Shown: piece by piece, positions 13,860-22,169 of the stretch | Numbering within the stretch: the first letter of the stretch is position 1 | Layout: the number at the start of each line of letters is the position of its first letter | Origin: an uncultured Christensenella sp. | Lineage (GTDB): Bacteria > Bacillota > Clostridia > Christensenellales > Borkfalkiaceae | DNA length: 24,501 nt | Reading direction: 5' to 3' | Assembly: GCA_910578065.1 (NCBI GenBank) | Contig: CAJTPB010000024.1 | Span: 1-24,501 of the forward strand | The notes under the pieces: model-generated | The model's input: only the letters and a program-made list of their open reading frames with translations | What the model was told of the DNA's origin: nothing | The model's database searches: none | Made by a program: the position numbers and the translations under genes

Positions 13860-14405
13860 ATGGAGCAATTAGACTTATACGACGTAAACCGAATTCCCCT
13901 CGGCAAAACGGCGGCGCGCGGAACACCTTTAAAAAAGGGAGAATACCGCCTTGCGGTGCACGTTTGCATCTTTCACCCGAACGGCGATATGCTGATCCAG
14001 CAGCGGCAAAAGGACAAAGAAGAATATCCCAACTGTTGGGATTTTACCGCGGGCGGAAACGCGCTTGCGGGCGAAACGGGCGCGCAGGCGATTGCGCGGG
14101 AACTTTACGAAGAATTAGGGCTTGCGATCGATTTTTCCGAAATGCGCCCGCACTTTTCCGTATACTTTAAAGAAGGGTTCGACGATATATACCTTATCAC
14201 GCAGGCGGTCAATTTAAACGAACTGCGCTTGCAAAAAGAAGAAGTACAAAATGTAAAATGGGCTTCGGAACAGGATATATTAACGATGATCGATTCGGGC
14301 GCGTTTATTCCTTATTTTAAAAGTTTGGTTTCTTTCCTCTTCGAAAAGGGAAAAAACGGTCGGTTTGACGGACGATATCAAGAAAACGGAGGTTATAATA
14401 TATGA
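13860..14405 (+). CDS. Nudix hydrolase
   Basis: A 181-residue Nudix protein. The Nudix box G-x5-E-x7-R-E-L-x-E-E-L-G-L is complete, starting at the second glycine of TAGGNALAGE and ending in RELYEELGL. The N-terminus (LYDVNRIPLGKTAARG) and W-D-F-T-A-G-G resemble the isopentenyl-diphosphate-isomerase-like YfcD/NudF-type group, but the substrate cannot be read from sequence. GAGG lies eight bases before the ATG. The gene overlaps mtnN by four bases (ATGA), showing translational coupling. Confidence 0.9.
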   Translation: MEQLDLYDVNRIPLGKTAARGTPLKKGEYRLAVHVCIFHPNGDMLIQQRQKDKEEYPNCWDFTAGGNALAGETGAQAIARELYEELGLAIDFSEMRPHFSVYFKEGFDDIYLITQAVNLNELRLQKEEVQNVKWASEQDILTMIDSGAFIPYFKSLVSFLFEKGKNGRFDGRYQENGGYNI

Positions 14406-15061
14406 TCGGCGCAGTGATTGCAATGGACAGCGAGGCGGAGGCGCTCCTCTCGCAGATGGAAATCGAAGGAATTTCTTCTCTCTTCGGCAAACCCGTTTAT
14501 ACGGGCAAAGCGTTCGGAAAGGACGTTTTACTCGTCGTATGCGGCGTAGGAAAGGTGAACGCTGCGACGGGCGCGTGTGCCGCGATTCAGAAGGGCGCGA
14601 ACGTCATTTTGAACTTCGGCGTTGCGGGCGGTTTGAACGACAGGACGGAAGTCACCGAGCTTTACGCCATCGAAAAAGCGGTGCAATACGACTTCGACTG
14701 CACACAGCTCAACGGTTCGAAGGTAGGCACGCTCGACGGCGAGACGGAAAACTTTATGCCCCTCACCGTTCCCGAAAAATTCGACTTCCCCCGCCGCGCG
14801 CTCGGCACGGGAGACCGCTTTAACGACAGTGTGAAAGATCATAACCTCTTGATAGAACTCGGCTGCGATATCCGCGAAATGGAGGGCGGCGCGATTGCGG
14901 AAGTGTGCAAATATGCGGGCATACCCTTTATCTCCGTCAAGTCTATTTCCGACGTATACGGCTCGGGCAGTACGACCGATCAGTTCCGCAAAAATCTTAA
15001 ACTCGCCATTCTCAACATTCAGGCGCACATGAAAGAAATTATCGAGGCGATCGATGAATAA
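14402..15061 (+). CDS. mtnN: 5'-methylthioadenosine/S-adenosylhomocysteine nucleosidase
   Basis: A 219-residue MTA/SAH nucleosidase (Pfs). It splits adenine from S-adenosylhomocysteine to give S-ribosylhomocysteine, the substrate of LuxS encoded next. The N-terminal I-G-A-V-I-A-M-D-S-E-A-E holds the catalytic acid (E11 or E13), M160-E161-G-G-A-I-A binds ribose, and S-I-S-D184 is the catalytic aspartate region. Length is normal. GGAGG precedes the ATG by eight bases. It overlaps the Nudix gene by four bases and luxS by eight, so the genes are coupled. Confidence 0.95.
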   Translation: MIGAVIAMDSEAEALLSQMEIEGISSLFGKPVYTGKAFGKDVLLVVCGVGKVNAATGACAAIQKGANVILNFGVAGGLNDRTEVTELYAIEKAVQYDFDCTQLNGSKVGTLDGETENFMPLTVPEKFDFPRRALGTGDRFNDSVKDHNLLIELGCDIREMEGGAIAEVCKYAGIPFISVKSISDVYGSGSTTDQFRKNLKLAILNIQAHMKEIIEAIDE

Positions 15062-15482
15062 AATCCCCTCTTTTCAAAAAAATCACGATACCCTTTCGCT
15101 CGGCTTGCACGCGCAGACGGATAACAACGGGATAACCACATTCGACCTGCGTTTTAAAAAACCGAACGCAGGCGACTATATATCCCCCAAGGCGCTGCAT
15201 ACCGTCGAACACTTGCTTGCAACCGTTTTGCGCAACAGCGAAAGGAAAAACGATATCGTATACTTCGGCCCCATGGGCTGCCGCACGGGGTTTTATCTTT
15301 TGACCGTTCGCTTGACCTTTCAAGAAGCGCTTTCCCTTTTAAAAAGCTGTATTACCGCCGCGCTCGCGCTTGACGAAGTACCGGGTAGCAAGCGGGAAGA
15401 ATGCGGAAACTACCTCGAACACGATTTGGCGGAAGCCAAAGACGAACTGAAAAAATACCTTACGGTTTTGGAGAACTTATGA
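15054..15482 (+). CDS. luxS: S-ribosylhomocysteine lyase, autoinducer-2 synthase
   Basis: A 142-residue LuxS. It converts S-ribosylhomocysteine to homocysteine and DPD, the AI-2 precursor. Metal ligands are His49 and His53 in LHTVEHLLA, with Glu52 as base, and Cys117 in E-E-C-G-N-Y. Cys76 in G-P-M-G-C-R-T-G is the second catalytic residue. It is about ten residues shorter than many LuxS proteins, mainly at the N-terminus. It overlaps mtnN by eight bases and ung by four, making a compact activated-methyl-cycle pair inside the operon. AI-2 signalling or plain SAH detoxification are both possible. Confidence 0.96.
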   Translation: MNKIPSFQKNHDTLSLGLHAQTDNNGITTFDLRFKKPNAGDYISPKALHTVEHLLATVLRNSERKNDIVYFGPMGCRTGFYLLTVRLTFQEALSLLKSCITAALALDEVPGSKREECGNYLEHDLAEAKDELKKYLTVLENL

Positions 15483-16147
15483 TAGACCTCGGCACATGGA
15501 AAGAACCGCTTAGCTGCTTGTTTGCGGACGAACGCTACCGGCAAATTCGGCAATTTTTAAAACAGGAATATTCGACGCATACCGTTTACCCCGATATGTA
15601 CGATATTTTCAACTGTTTTTTATTTACCCCGTTCGACAAGGTGAAGGCGGTGCTGTTAGGGCAAGACCCCTATCATAACGTGGGGCAGGCGCACGGGCTT
15701 TGCTTTTCGGTGCAAGACGGAACGCCCAAACCTCCGTCGCTCGAAAATATGTTAAAAGAGTTAAAAGACGATTTGGGCTTTAATCCGCCCAAGTCGGGCA
15801 ATCTTACCAAATGGGCGAACGAGGGCGTACTGCTGATGAATACCGCGCTTACCGTGCGCGCGCATCAGGCAAACTCGCACGCAAACTGCGGTTGGAGTTG
15901 GTTTACCGATTCGGTGATTTCCATTTTAAGCGAACAAAAAAATAATCTCGTATTTATTTTGTGGGGCGGAAACGCGCGCAAAAAAGTGCCGCTTATCGAC
16001 CAAAGCAAACACTGTATTTTGCAATGCGCGCACCCTTCCCCCCTTTCCGCTTATAACGGATTTTTCGGGTGCAGACATTATTCGAAGACAAACGAATATT
16101 TAACGGCGCATGGCATATCTCCCATCGATTGGAATTTAAACGCATAA
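15479..16147 (+). CDS. ung: Uracil-DNA glycosylase, family 1
   Basis: A 222-residue family-1 uracil-DNA glycosylase that starts base-excision repair of uracil. Motif A is G-Q-D-P-Y-H (Asp63 activates water) and motif B is H-P-S-P-L-S (catalytic histidine and minor-groove loop). N-T-A-L-T-V, which holds the uracil-binding asparagine, and F-I-L-W-G-G are also family segments. The start at 15479 is chosen because it gives the normal N-terminus and GGAG precedes it by four bases. A longer frame reaching back to 15401 lies inside luxS. It overlaps the luxS stop by ATGA. Confidence 0.96.
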   Translation: MIDLGTWKEPLSCLFADERYRQIRQFLKQEYSTHTVYPDMYDIFNCFLFTPFDKVKAVLLGQDPYHNVGQAHGLCFSVQDGTPKPPSLENMLKELKDDLGFNPPKSGNLTKWANEGVLLMNTALTVRAHQANSHANCGWSWFTDSVISILSEQKNNLVFILWGGNARKKVPLIDQSKHCILQCAHPSPLSAYNGFFGCRHYSKTNEYLTAHGISPIDWNLNA

Positions 16148-16155
16148 GGTGATAC

Positions 16156-17355
16156 ATGAAGTATATCGTCATTTTAGGAGACGGCATGGCGGGCTATCCC
16201 CTGTCCGAACGGGGCAACAAAACATGCCTGCAACTTGCATATAAGCCGTATATCGACTCGCTTGCACACAAAAGCATATTAGGCAGGGCGCAAACGGTGC
16301 CCGCAGGCTACCCCGCGGGGAGCGACGTTGCTAACCTTTCGGTTATGGGCTACGATCCCGCGCGGTACTATACAGGGCGTTCTCCGTTAGAAGCCGCTTC
16401 CATCGGCATTCCCTTAAAGGATACCGACGTAACGCTGCGCTGCAATCTTGTTACCCTTTCCGAGCAAGAGCGGTACGAAGAAAAAACCATGCTCGATTAC
16501 TCTTCGGGCGAAATTTCCACCGAGGAAGCGCGCGAACTCATTTGCTTTTTGAAAAAAGAGTTCGACAAACCGCCCTTTACGCTGTATGCGGGCATTTCGT
16601 ATCGGCATTGTCTGGTAATAGACCGCGGCAGAACGGGGGAAACGTTTATCCCTCCGCACGATATTTCCGATAAGAAGATTACAAACTTTTTGCCTTCGGA
16701 CGGCGTTTTAACGAACATGATGAAGCGCAGTTACGAACTTTTATACAATCACCCCGTAAACGTAGCGCGGAAAAAGGCAGGCAAAAACCCAGCTAATTCC
16801 GTTTGGTTTTGGGGAGAGGGCACCAAACCGAACATGAAGCCCTTTTACGAGTTATACGGCAAACGCGGCGGTGTGATTTCGGCAGTGGATCTTGTAAAAG
16901 GATTGGGCATTCTTGCGGATATGCAAACCATTCCCGTAAACAATATTACGGGAAATTGGGATACCGACTTTCAAGGCAAGGCGAACGGCGCGGTAAACGC
17001 CTTGCTCGGCGGATTGGATTTTGTGTATATTCATATGGAAGCGCCCGACGAATGCGGACACCACGGCGATACGGAAAAGAAAATATATTCCATCGAGCAG
17101 ATAGACGGCGTTGTGCGCACGGTGTGCGAAAGGCTGAACGAGGCGGGCGAAGATTACGCCTTACTGCTGTTGCCCGACCACCCCACCCCCATCGCGTTAA
17201 AAACGCACGTTTCCGACCCCGTGCCCTTTTTGCTTTACCGCAGCGATAACGCGCTGGCGGGCGGCGTGCCTTGTTACGACGAAGCGCAAGCGGAACAGAC
17301 GGGCTATTTTATCCCCCGCGGGCACGAATTGATAAAACTGTTGTTTCAACAGTAA
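16156..17355 (+). CDS. apgM: 2,3-bisphosphoglycerate-independent phosphoglycerate mutase, archaeal type
   Basis: A 399-residue ApgM of the alkaline-phosphatase superfamily, interconverting 3- and 2-phosphoglycerate in glycolysis. The metal-site segments are I-L-G-D-G-M-A (4-10), the serine-containing G-S-D-V-A-N-L-S-V-M-G-Y (55-66), P-D-E-C-G-H-H-G-D, and L-P-D-H-P-T-P. Length is normal. AAGGTG lies before the ATG, nine bases after ung. It is the last gene of the operon; a strong terminator lies 118 bases past its stop. The last codons recur as a 19-base direct repeat downstream. Confidence 0.94.
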   Translation: MKYIVILGDGMAGYPLSERGNKTCLQLAYKPYIDSLAHKSILGRAQTVPAGYPAGSDVANLSVMGYDPARYYTGRSPLEAASIGIPLKDTDVTLRCNLVTLSEQERYEEKTMLDYSSGEISTEEARELICFLKKEFDKPPFTLYAGISYRHCLVIDRGRTGETFIPPHDISDKKITNFLPSDGVLTNMMKRSYELLYNHPVNVARKKAGKNPANSVWFWGEGTKPNMKPFYELYGKRGGVISAVDLVKGLGILADMQTIPVNNITGNWDTDFQGKANGAVNALLGGLDFVYIHMEAPDECGHHGDTEKKIYSIEQIDGVVRTVCERLNEAGEDYALLLLPDHPTPIALKTHVSDPVPFLLYRSDNALAGGVPCYDEAQAEQTGYFIPRGHELIKLLFQQ

Positions 17356-17413
17356 GATATCCGATTGTTACGATTTTCCATCAGTGGACGCACGTTGATA
17401 AAACTGTTGTTTC
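17329..17413 (+). repeat. Direct repeat of the apgM tail
   Basis: Nineteen identical bases, TTGATAAAACTGTTGTTTC, occur at 17329-17347 (last codons of apgM) and at 17395-17413, 66 bases apart. The bases just before also match in part (CACG). It looks like a decayed tandem duplication of the gene end. Confidence 0.7.
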
Positions 17414-17472
17414 TTCACGACGATTGCAGGTTTTCGCGGGTACAAACAGATTCAAATGTTGTTTCTACAATT

Positions 17473-17519
17473 ATACAAACGGCGATTGCATATTGCAATC
17501 GCCGTTTGTATTTATTTTT
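17473..17519 (+). terminator. Terminator of the apgM operon
   Basis: An 18-bp perfect stem (17473-17490 with 17494-17511), a three-base loop and TTATTTTT on the plus strand. Confidence 0.92.
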
Positions 17520-17701
17520 CCAAATTTCGGGCGTTACGCCGTCCGAAGCGTAATGCCAATCATTTCCGCCGTTTGCGGGAACGTCCGCTTTCCGTTCGAT
17601 ATTGCCCGCGCTGAATTTGTAAGGGATTCGTTAGAAAAGAATATATCAATCATACTTTATGCATTCAAGCGTTTTATAAAAATTTGCATGAAAATCAACT
17701 G
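17520..17701. other. Intergenic stretch between the operon terminator and the XRE pseudogene
   Basis: The only thing of note is a 39-codon minus-strand frame from about 17654 to 17535 reading ...SARAISNGKRTFPQTAEMIGITL. It has no Shine-Dalgarno site and no neighbour support. It may be a gene remnant. No promoter of quality is seen before the pseudogene. Confidence 0.3.
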
Positions 17702-17953
17702 ATGGCGAATTTCTATAAAGTGCTTCGAGTGCATTAAAAATATGCGGGATTAAACCAATCGGAATTAGCGCAAGCGATAAGCACCTCGCACCAAAACATT
17801 AACCGATGGGAAACGGGCGTTATACTGCCCAATATCGATTTTTGCGTACAGCTTGCCGACTTTTACGGAATCACCCTCGATGAATTGGTGGGTAGAGAAG
17901 CGGCGCTTAAACCGCGCGCCGAATTTGCAACAAAGAAAAATCCGCAAAAATAA
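17702..17953 (+). pseudogene. XRE/Cro-CI helix-turn-helix regulator with an in-frame stop
   Basis: The frame starts MANFYKVLRVH, hits TAA at 17735-17737 (codon 12), and then continues open for 71 codons to the TAA at 17951. The downstream part is a clear HTH_3 domain: Y-A-G-L-N-Q-S-E-L-A-Q-A-I, then NINRWETG, then L-A-D-F-Y-G-I-T-L-D-E-L-V-G. The stop lies where intact relatives have the basic residue before K-x-x-G-L-T-Q, and no restart codon is in frame after it. No ribosome site is visible. The reading is one nonsense mutation in a small regulator gene; a sequencing error cannot be excluded. Confidence 0.85.
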
Positions 17954-17979
17954 AACGGCTTGAACGTTCAAGCCGTTTT
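17952..17979. terminator. Bidirectional terminator between the XRE pseudogene and clpC
   Basis: A perfect 28-base dyad with AAAACGGCTTGAAC as one arm. T-runs follow on both strands (TTTTTG on plus, TTTTATTTTT on minus). It ends three bases before the clpC stop. Confidence 0.9.
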
Positions 17980-17982
17980 TGT

Positions 17983-20484
17983 TTATTCTTGGGTGAAAGT
18001 AAGTTTTCCTTCCTCTTCGTCGATGATAACGGTGCTGCCCGTTGCGATGCGCCCCGTTAAAATTTCTTCCGAAAGGCGGTCGCTTACCAATTTTTGAATC
18101 ACCCGCTTTAACGGACGCGCGCCGAATTCTTCGCTGTACCCTTCTTCCACCAATTTATTTTTGGCGCGCTCGCTTACGCGAATGTGCATTTCCCGCTCGC
18201 CCAACTGCTTTTCGAGCGAGGAAAGAATTTTTTCGCAAATCTGCGCCGCTTCTTCCCTGCGCAGTTTATGAAATACAATCACTTCGTCTAACCGATTTAA
18301 AAATTCGGGGCGGAACTGCGCTTTCAGCGCGTCCGTAATGCGTTCGCGCATGTCTTCGTACTCGCTTTCTTCGTCGGAAGAGCGGAAGCCGAGGGGGGCG
18401 GTTTCTTTCACTTCGTGCGCGCCCACGTTAGAAGTCATAATCAGCACGGTATTTTTAAACGATACCACCCTGCCTTTGCTGTCCGTCAAGCGTCCGTCGT
18501 CTAAAATCTGCAACAGCACGTTGAACACGTCGGGGTGCGCTTTTTCGATTTCGTCGAACAGCACGACGGAATAGGGCTTGCGGCGAATGCGTTCGGTCAG
18601 CTGACCGCCCTGCCCCTCGTCATACCCCACGTATCCGGGAGGCGCGCCGATCAGTTTGGAAACGGAATGCTTTTCCATATATTCGGACATATCCAACCGA
18701 ATCATTAACCGTTCGTCGCCGAACATGCACTCGGCAAGCGCCTTGCACAAGTCCGTTTTTCCCACGCCCGTAGGCCCTACAAAGATAAACGAGCCGACGG
18801 GTTTGTTCGGGTCTTTCAAGCCCGCGCGCGCGCGACGGATTGCACGGGATACGGCGGCGACCGCTTCTTCCTGCCCTACGATGCGCTTATGTAACTCTTC
18901 TTCGAGGTGCATCAACTTTTCGCTTTCGCCCTCGGTCAGTTTTGCAACGGGAACCCCCGTCCAACCGCTTACGATTTCCGCAATCTCTTCCGTGCCGATG
19001 GAAAGGTGCATGGAATTGCGCTTATCGTTCCACTCTTTTTTGATGCGGGTAATTTCTTCTTGCAGCTGTTCCGCCTGTTTGGAAAGTTCGTCTGCACGCG
19101 CATACTGTTCCCACCGCGCCGCCTTGGTTTTTTCCGCGTTTAACCGTTCTAACTTCTCTTCCATTTCATGCAAACCGCTCGGCCCGTTGTAGGAATCGAG
19201 CCGCTCGCGCGAAGCCGCTTCGTCGATCAAATCGATCGCCTTATCGGGCAGAAAACGGTCGGTAATATACCGATCGGAAAGCTTTGCCGCCGCTTCGATC
19301 GCCTCGTCCGTAATCACCACGTTGTGGTGCGCTTCGTACTTATCTTTCAGCCCGCGCAAAATCACGATCGTATCTTCTACCGAGGGCTGATCGACGGTAA
19401 CGGGGGTAAACCGCCGTTCCAATGCAGAATCCTTTTCGATATACTTGCGGTATTCTTCGAGGGTGGTTGCGCCGATCGTCTGCATTTCCCCCCGCGCGAG
19501 CATGGGCTTTAAAATGTTCGAAGCGTCCATATTGCCTTCGGCGGAACTGCCCGCGCCCACGATCATGTGAATTTCGTCGATGAACAGAATAATGTGCTTG
19601 TTGTTTACGATCGAATCCATTAAGTCTTTCATGCGTTCTTCGAAGTCGCCGCGGTAACGCGCGCCCGCCAAAAGACTGTTCAAATTGAGCGAATATACGA
19701 ATTTATCGCGCAGCAGTTCGGGCACCTCGCCCGATACGATCGCCTGCGCAAGCCCTTCGACTACCGCGCTTTTTCCCACGCCCGGCTCGCCGATCAACAC
19801 GGGATTGTTTTTTGTTCTGCGCGAAAGGATTTGGATCACCTTGTCGATTTCCTTTCTGCGCCCGATCACGGGGTCGAGTTTGCCTTCCCGCGCGCGTCTG
19901 GTTAAATCGATTCCGTATTGCAACAGCATTTCGTCTTGAATGCAGCCGCTTTCTTCTTCTTTTCGGGCGCGCGGCTTTGCCTCTTGCGATTCCGCGTTTT
20001 CTTTACGGTAACGAACTTCCGCATTGTACCCTTTCGAAAAAGGACGTTCCGCCGCAAGATCGCCGATTACCTCTTGCGTCTTGCGGATGAGCTCATGCAC
20101 GTCCGTTCCCAACATTTCGAGAATTTTTACCGCAAGCGAACCTTCGGTATCCAAAATGGCAAGAAGCATGTGCTCCGTGCCCGTAAGCGTACCCCCCTGC
20201 AAAGCGCACAATTTTTTCGCCATTTCGAACATGTTTTTCGTACGCGGCGTGTAAAGCCCTGTTATTTTCAAATTGTAATCGATATTGCGTTTAAAAATGT
20301 TGCGGTAATCGGAAACGTCCACCCCCATATCGAGGCATAACCTTCCGCCCGCGCTTTCCCCTTCGCACAGAATGCCGTATAATATGTGTTCGCTGCCGAT
20401 ATAACTTGATCCGAACCGTTCCGCCGCCTCTTCCGCAATTTGTATCGCGTTTTTCAAATGGTCGGAAAACTTTGTAAAATCCAA
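17983..20484 (-). CDS. clpC: ATP-dependent Clp protease ATP-binding subunit ClpC
   Basis: An 833-residue class-I Clp/Hsp100 unfoldase that feeds proteins to ClpP. It has an N-terminal double Clp-N domain (1-145), a D1 AAA+ module with Walker A GEPGVGKS (232-239) and Walker B F-I-D-E-I-H (301-306), and a ClpC-type middle/UVR coiled coil (about 435-490). The D2 module has Walker A GPTGVGKT (570-577), the pore loop G-Y-V-G-Y (617-621) and F-D-E-I-E-K-A-H (643-650). Length matches ClpC. The start codon is TTG at 20484, fixed by GGAGG nine bases before it. It is the last gene of mcsA-mcsB-clpC. McsB-marked phospho-arginine proteins are the expected substrates of ClpCP. Confidence 0.97.
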   Translation of the reverse strand: MDFTKFSDHLKNAIQIAEEAAERFGSSYIGSEHILYGILCEGESAGGRLCLDMGVDVSDYRNIFKRNIDYNLKITGLYTPRTKNMFEMAKKLCALQGGTLTGTEHMLLAILDTEGSLAVKILEMLGTDVHELIRKTQEVIGDLAAERPFSKGYNAEVRYRKENAESQEAKPRARKEEESGCIQDEMLLQYGIDLTRRAREGKLDPVIGRRKEIDKVIQILSRRTKNNPVLIGEPGVGKSAVVEGLAQAIVSGEVPELLRDKFVYSLNLNSLLAGARYRGDFEERMKDLMDSIVNNKHIILFIDEIHMIVGAGSSAEGNMDASNILKPMLARGEMQTIGATTLEEYRKYIEKDSALERRFTPVTVDQPSVEDTIVILRGLKDKYEAHHNVVITDEAIEAAAKLSDRYITDRFLPDKAIDLIDEAASRERLDSYNGPSGLHEMEEKLERLNAEKTKAARWEQYARADELSKQAEQLQEEITRIKKEWNDKRNSMHLSIGTEEIAEIVSGWTGVPVAKLTEGESEKLMHLEEELHKRIVGQEEAVAAVSRAIRRARAGLKDPNKPVGSFIFVGPTGVGKTDLCKALAECMFGDERLMIRLDMSEYMEKHSVSKLIGAPPGYVGYDEGQGGQLTERIRRKPYSVVLFDEIEKAHPDVFNVLLQILDDGRLTDSKGRVVSFKNTVLIMTSNVGAHEVKETAPLGFRSSDEESEYEDMRERITDALKAQFRPEFLNRLDEVIVFHKLRREEAAQICEKILSSLEKQLGEREMHIRVSERAKNKLVEEGYSEEFGARPLKRVIQKLVSDRLSEEILTGRIATGSTVIIDEEEGKLTFTQE

Positions 20485-20490
20485 AACCGA

Positions 20491-21513
20491 TTACCTCCAA
20501 GTAAACAATTTCATACTGCGGAGCGCCTTGCCCGCGTATTCGGCGCGGTATGCGTTCCGATCCCCCTCGCCGAGCGGCGCGCCGTTTAAACGGTTGATAT
20601 TCGCGGGGCGCATCGCCACCACCAAATTATCGAGATCGGACATATTGCCGTGCAAAATTTTGGTTGCGACGCCCAGCTTTACGTCCGCCATGCGCTGCAT
20701 GAATTCCCCTTCTTCCATCGTCGCGCAGTTGGTCAATATCCCGTACGAGCGCAGCACCTTATCGCGCAAGCCCCGCTCGTCGTCGAGCAGCATTTGTTCC
20801 CGTTCGCGCAATTCGAATTCGACGATTTTTTCCACCGCGTCTTTGACCGAGCGCAAAATTTCTTCTTCCGAAAGCCCCAGCGTCAACTCGTTGCTGATCT
20901 GGAACAACTCGCCTTCCGCGCCGCTTCCTTCCCCGTACGAACCGCGCACCGTTAAACCCAACTCGTAAAGGGAGGGCATAATTTCGCGCATTAAATCTTT
21001 GCGCGAAAGCGCGGGCAAAAACAACATTACCGAAGCGCGTAGGCCCGTTCCCAAATTGGTCGGGCAGGCGGTAAGATAGCCGAGTTCTTTATCGTAAGCG
21101 AACGGTATGGATTCGGAAATGATATCGTCGATTCCCGAAATGCGCTCGTACACTTTTTCGAGGTTGTATTCGCGCAAAAAGTACTGTTCGCGCACGTGAT
21201 CTTCTTCGTTTACCATAACGGAGATACTCTCGTCGCGCGAAATAAACGCGGCGGAAATGCGGCGGTTTTCGATCAGATCGCGGCTGATCAAATTGCGCTC
21301 TTTTAAAAACGCAGCGCGTTCGGGCGGAATATTGTTCATATCGTACTGATCGAAAGTATCGGTATGCTTTAATTCCGCGGCGATTAGCCGCACGATCTCC
21401 CGCGCCTGCACTACGTTTTTTAAACGGTTGGGAAAGGGATAATCGGCAAAGTTCCGCGCAAGGCGGATGCGCGTAGTTACCACTACGCTATCGTAAGAGA
21501 TCCGCGCGCTCAT
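20491..21513 (-). CDS. mcsB: Protein-arginine kinase McsB
   Basis: A 340-residue kinase of the ATP:guanido phosphotransferase fold that phosphorylates arginines and so tags proteins for ClpCP. Family segments are V-V-V-T-T-R-I-R-L-A-R-N (10-21), N-E-E-D-H-V-R (phosphagen-kinase acid loop), T-A-C-P-T-N-L-G-T-G-L-R-A-S-V, and R-G-S-Y-G-E-G-S. Length is near the usual 350-360. It overlaps mcsA by four bases and lies six bases before clpC. McsA is its activator. Confidence 0.97.
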   Translation of the reverse strand: MSARISYDSVVVTTRIRLARNFADYPFPNRLKNVVQAREIVRLIAAELKHTDTFDQYDMNNIPPERAAFLKERNLISRDLIENRRISAAFISRDESISVMVNEEDHVREQYFLREYNLEKVYERISGIDDIISESIPFAYDKELGYLTACPTNLGTGLRASVMLFLPALSRKDLMREIMPSLYELGLTVRGSYGEGSGAEGELFQISNELTLGLSEEEILRSVKDAVEKIVEFELREREQMLLDDERGLRDKVLRSYGILTNCATMEEGEFMQRMADVKLGVATKILHGNMSDLDNLVVAMRPANINRLNGAPLGEGDRNAYRAEYAGKALRSMKLFTWR

Positions 21514-21968
21514 TTTTCTTCTCCGCGGTATAATTTATGATTGATTTCCATCAAGCGTGCGTTCAGCTTTTTTGCCGCGGCAAAATTCTTTTCGCGCAGA
21601 AGCCGTTCCATCTCTTCCCGCAGCGTTTCCAGCTCGCGCGCAAGCGGATAATTTTGCGAAGCGTCCGCATTGGGCGTTTTGCCCTCGTGCCGCAATTTAC
21701 CCTGCACCTGCATAATAGCGGGCGCAAGTTCTTCGCGGAATACCGTATAACAGTGCGCGCAGCCCAAAAGCCCCGTGCGCCGAAACTCTTCCAGCGTCGT
21801 TCCGCATGCAGGGCACGCGCCCGAATCGCCTTCTTGCGAAGCGTCGCGTTCCGCGCTTTTGGTAAGTTCGCGGTAACATTCGGGGCACAGCATTAAGTTC
21901 AGCTCCCCTTCTTCCGTCGTTACCGTATATTTTGCGGCGGGATTCTTCCCGCATTGCGTACACAGCAT
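21510..21968 (-). CDS. mcsA: McsA, zinc-finger/UVR activator of McsB
   Basis: A 152-residue protein with paired cysteines C3/C6, C28/C31, C52/C55 and C70/C73 forming treble-clef-like zinc sites. A C-terminal UVR motif (about 105-140; L-R-E-E-M-E-R-L-L ... A-A-K-K-L-N-A-R) follows. It activates McsB and helps metal and heat stress control. The start has GGAGG six bases before the ATG. It is the first gene of the operon, with a consensus promoter. ctsR, the usual first gene of this operon in Bacillota, is absent, and no CtsR heptad repeat is seen. Confidence 0.95.
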   Translation of the reverse strand: MLCTQCGKNPAAKYTVTTEEGELNLMLCPECYRELTKSAERDASQEGDSGACPACGTTLEEFRRTGLLGCAHCYTVFREELAPAIMQVQGKLRHEGKTPNADASQNYPLARELETLREEMERLLREKNFAAAKKLNARLMEINHKLYRGEEK

Positions 21969-21994
21969 ATTCCCTCCGAATATTTCCGCTTTGT

Positions 21995-22022
21995 ATTATA
22001 TCACTTATACCGTACATGTCAA
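21995..22022 (-). promoter_or_regulatory. Promoter of mcsA-mcsB-clpC
   Basis: TTGACA (22022-22017), a 16-base spacer and TATAAT (22000-21995) on the minus strand. The leader is about 20 bases and holds a good Shine-Dalgarno site. The -35 is part of a 76-base tandem duplication. Confidence 0.85.
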
Positions 22023-22169
22023 CCGTTCGGTGCGTGTTACAGTCAAGAGATCGGTTCGAAACGGTTTTCCTGTTCCGCTACGAATTAGCACACGTCAACC
22101 GTTCGGCGCGTGTTACGGTCAAGAGATTAGTTCAAAGCGGTTTTCTTGCTCCGCTTCGGGATATTTTTG
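22018..22169 (-). repeat. 76-base tandem duplication of the DUF1653 gene end
   Basis: Two copies, from 22018 and from 22094, share most positions (GTCAACCGTTCGG, GTGTTAC, GTCAAGAGAT, CGGTTTTC). The upper copy holds the true end of the DUF1653 gene. The lower copy still reads AEQENRFEPIS followed by a stop and supplies the -35 of the mcsA promoter. Confidence 0.8.

Noticed and set aside
14528..15028. Long minus-strand open frame opposite mtnN, and similar long shadows opposite clpC and mcsB
   Set aside because: They are antisense to genes with clear family motifs and arise from biased codon use.
17535..17654. 39-codon minus-strand frame with SARAISNGKRTFPQTAEMIG
   Set aside because: No start context, no recognised family, not extended by neighbouring sequence; noted only as a possible remnant.
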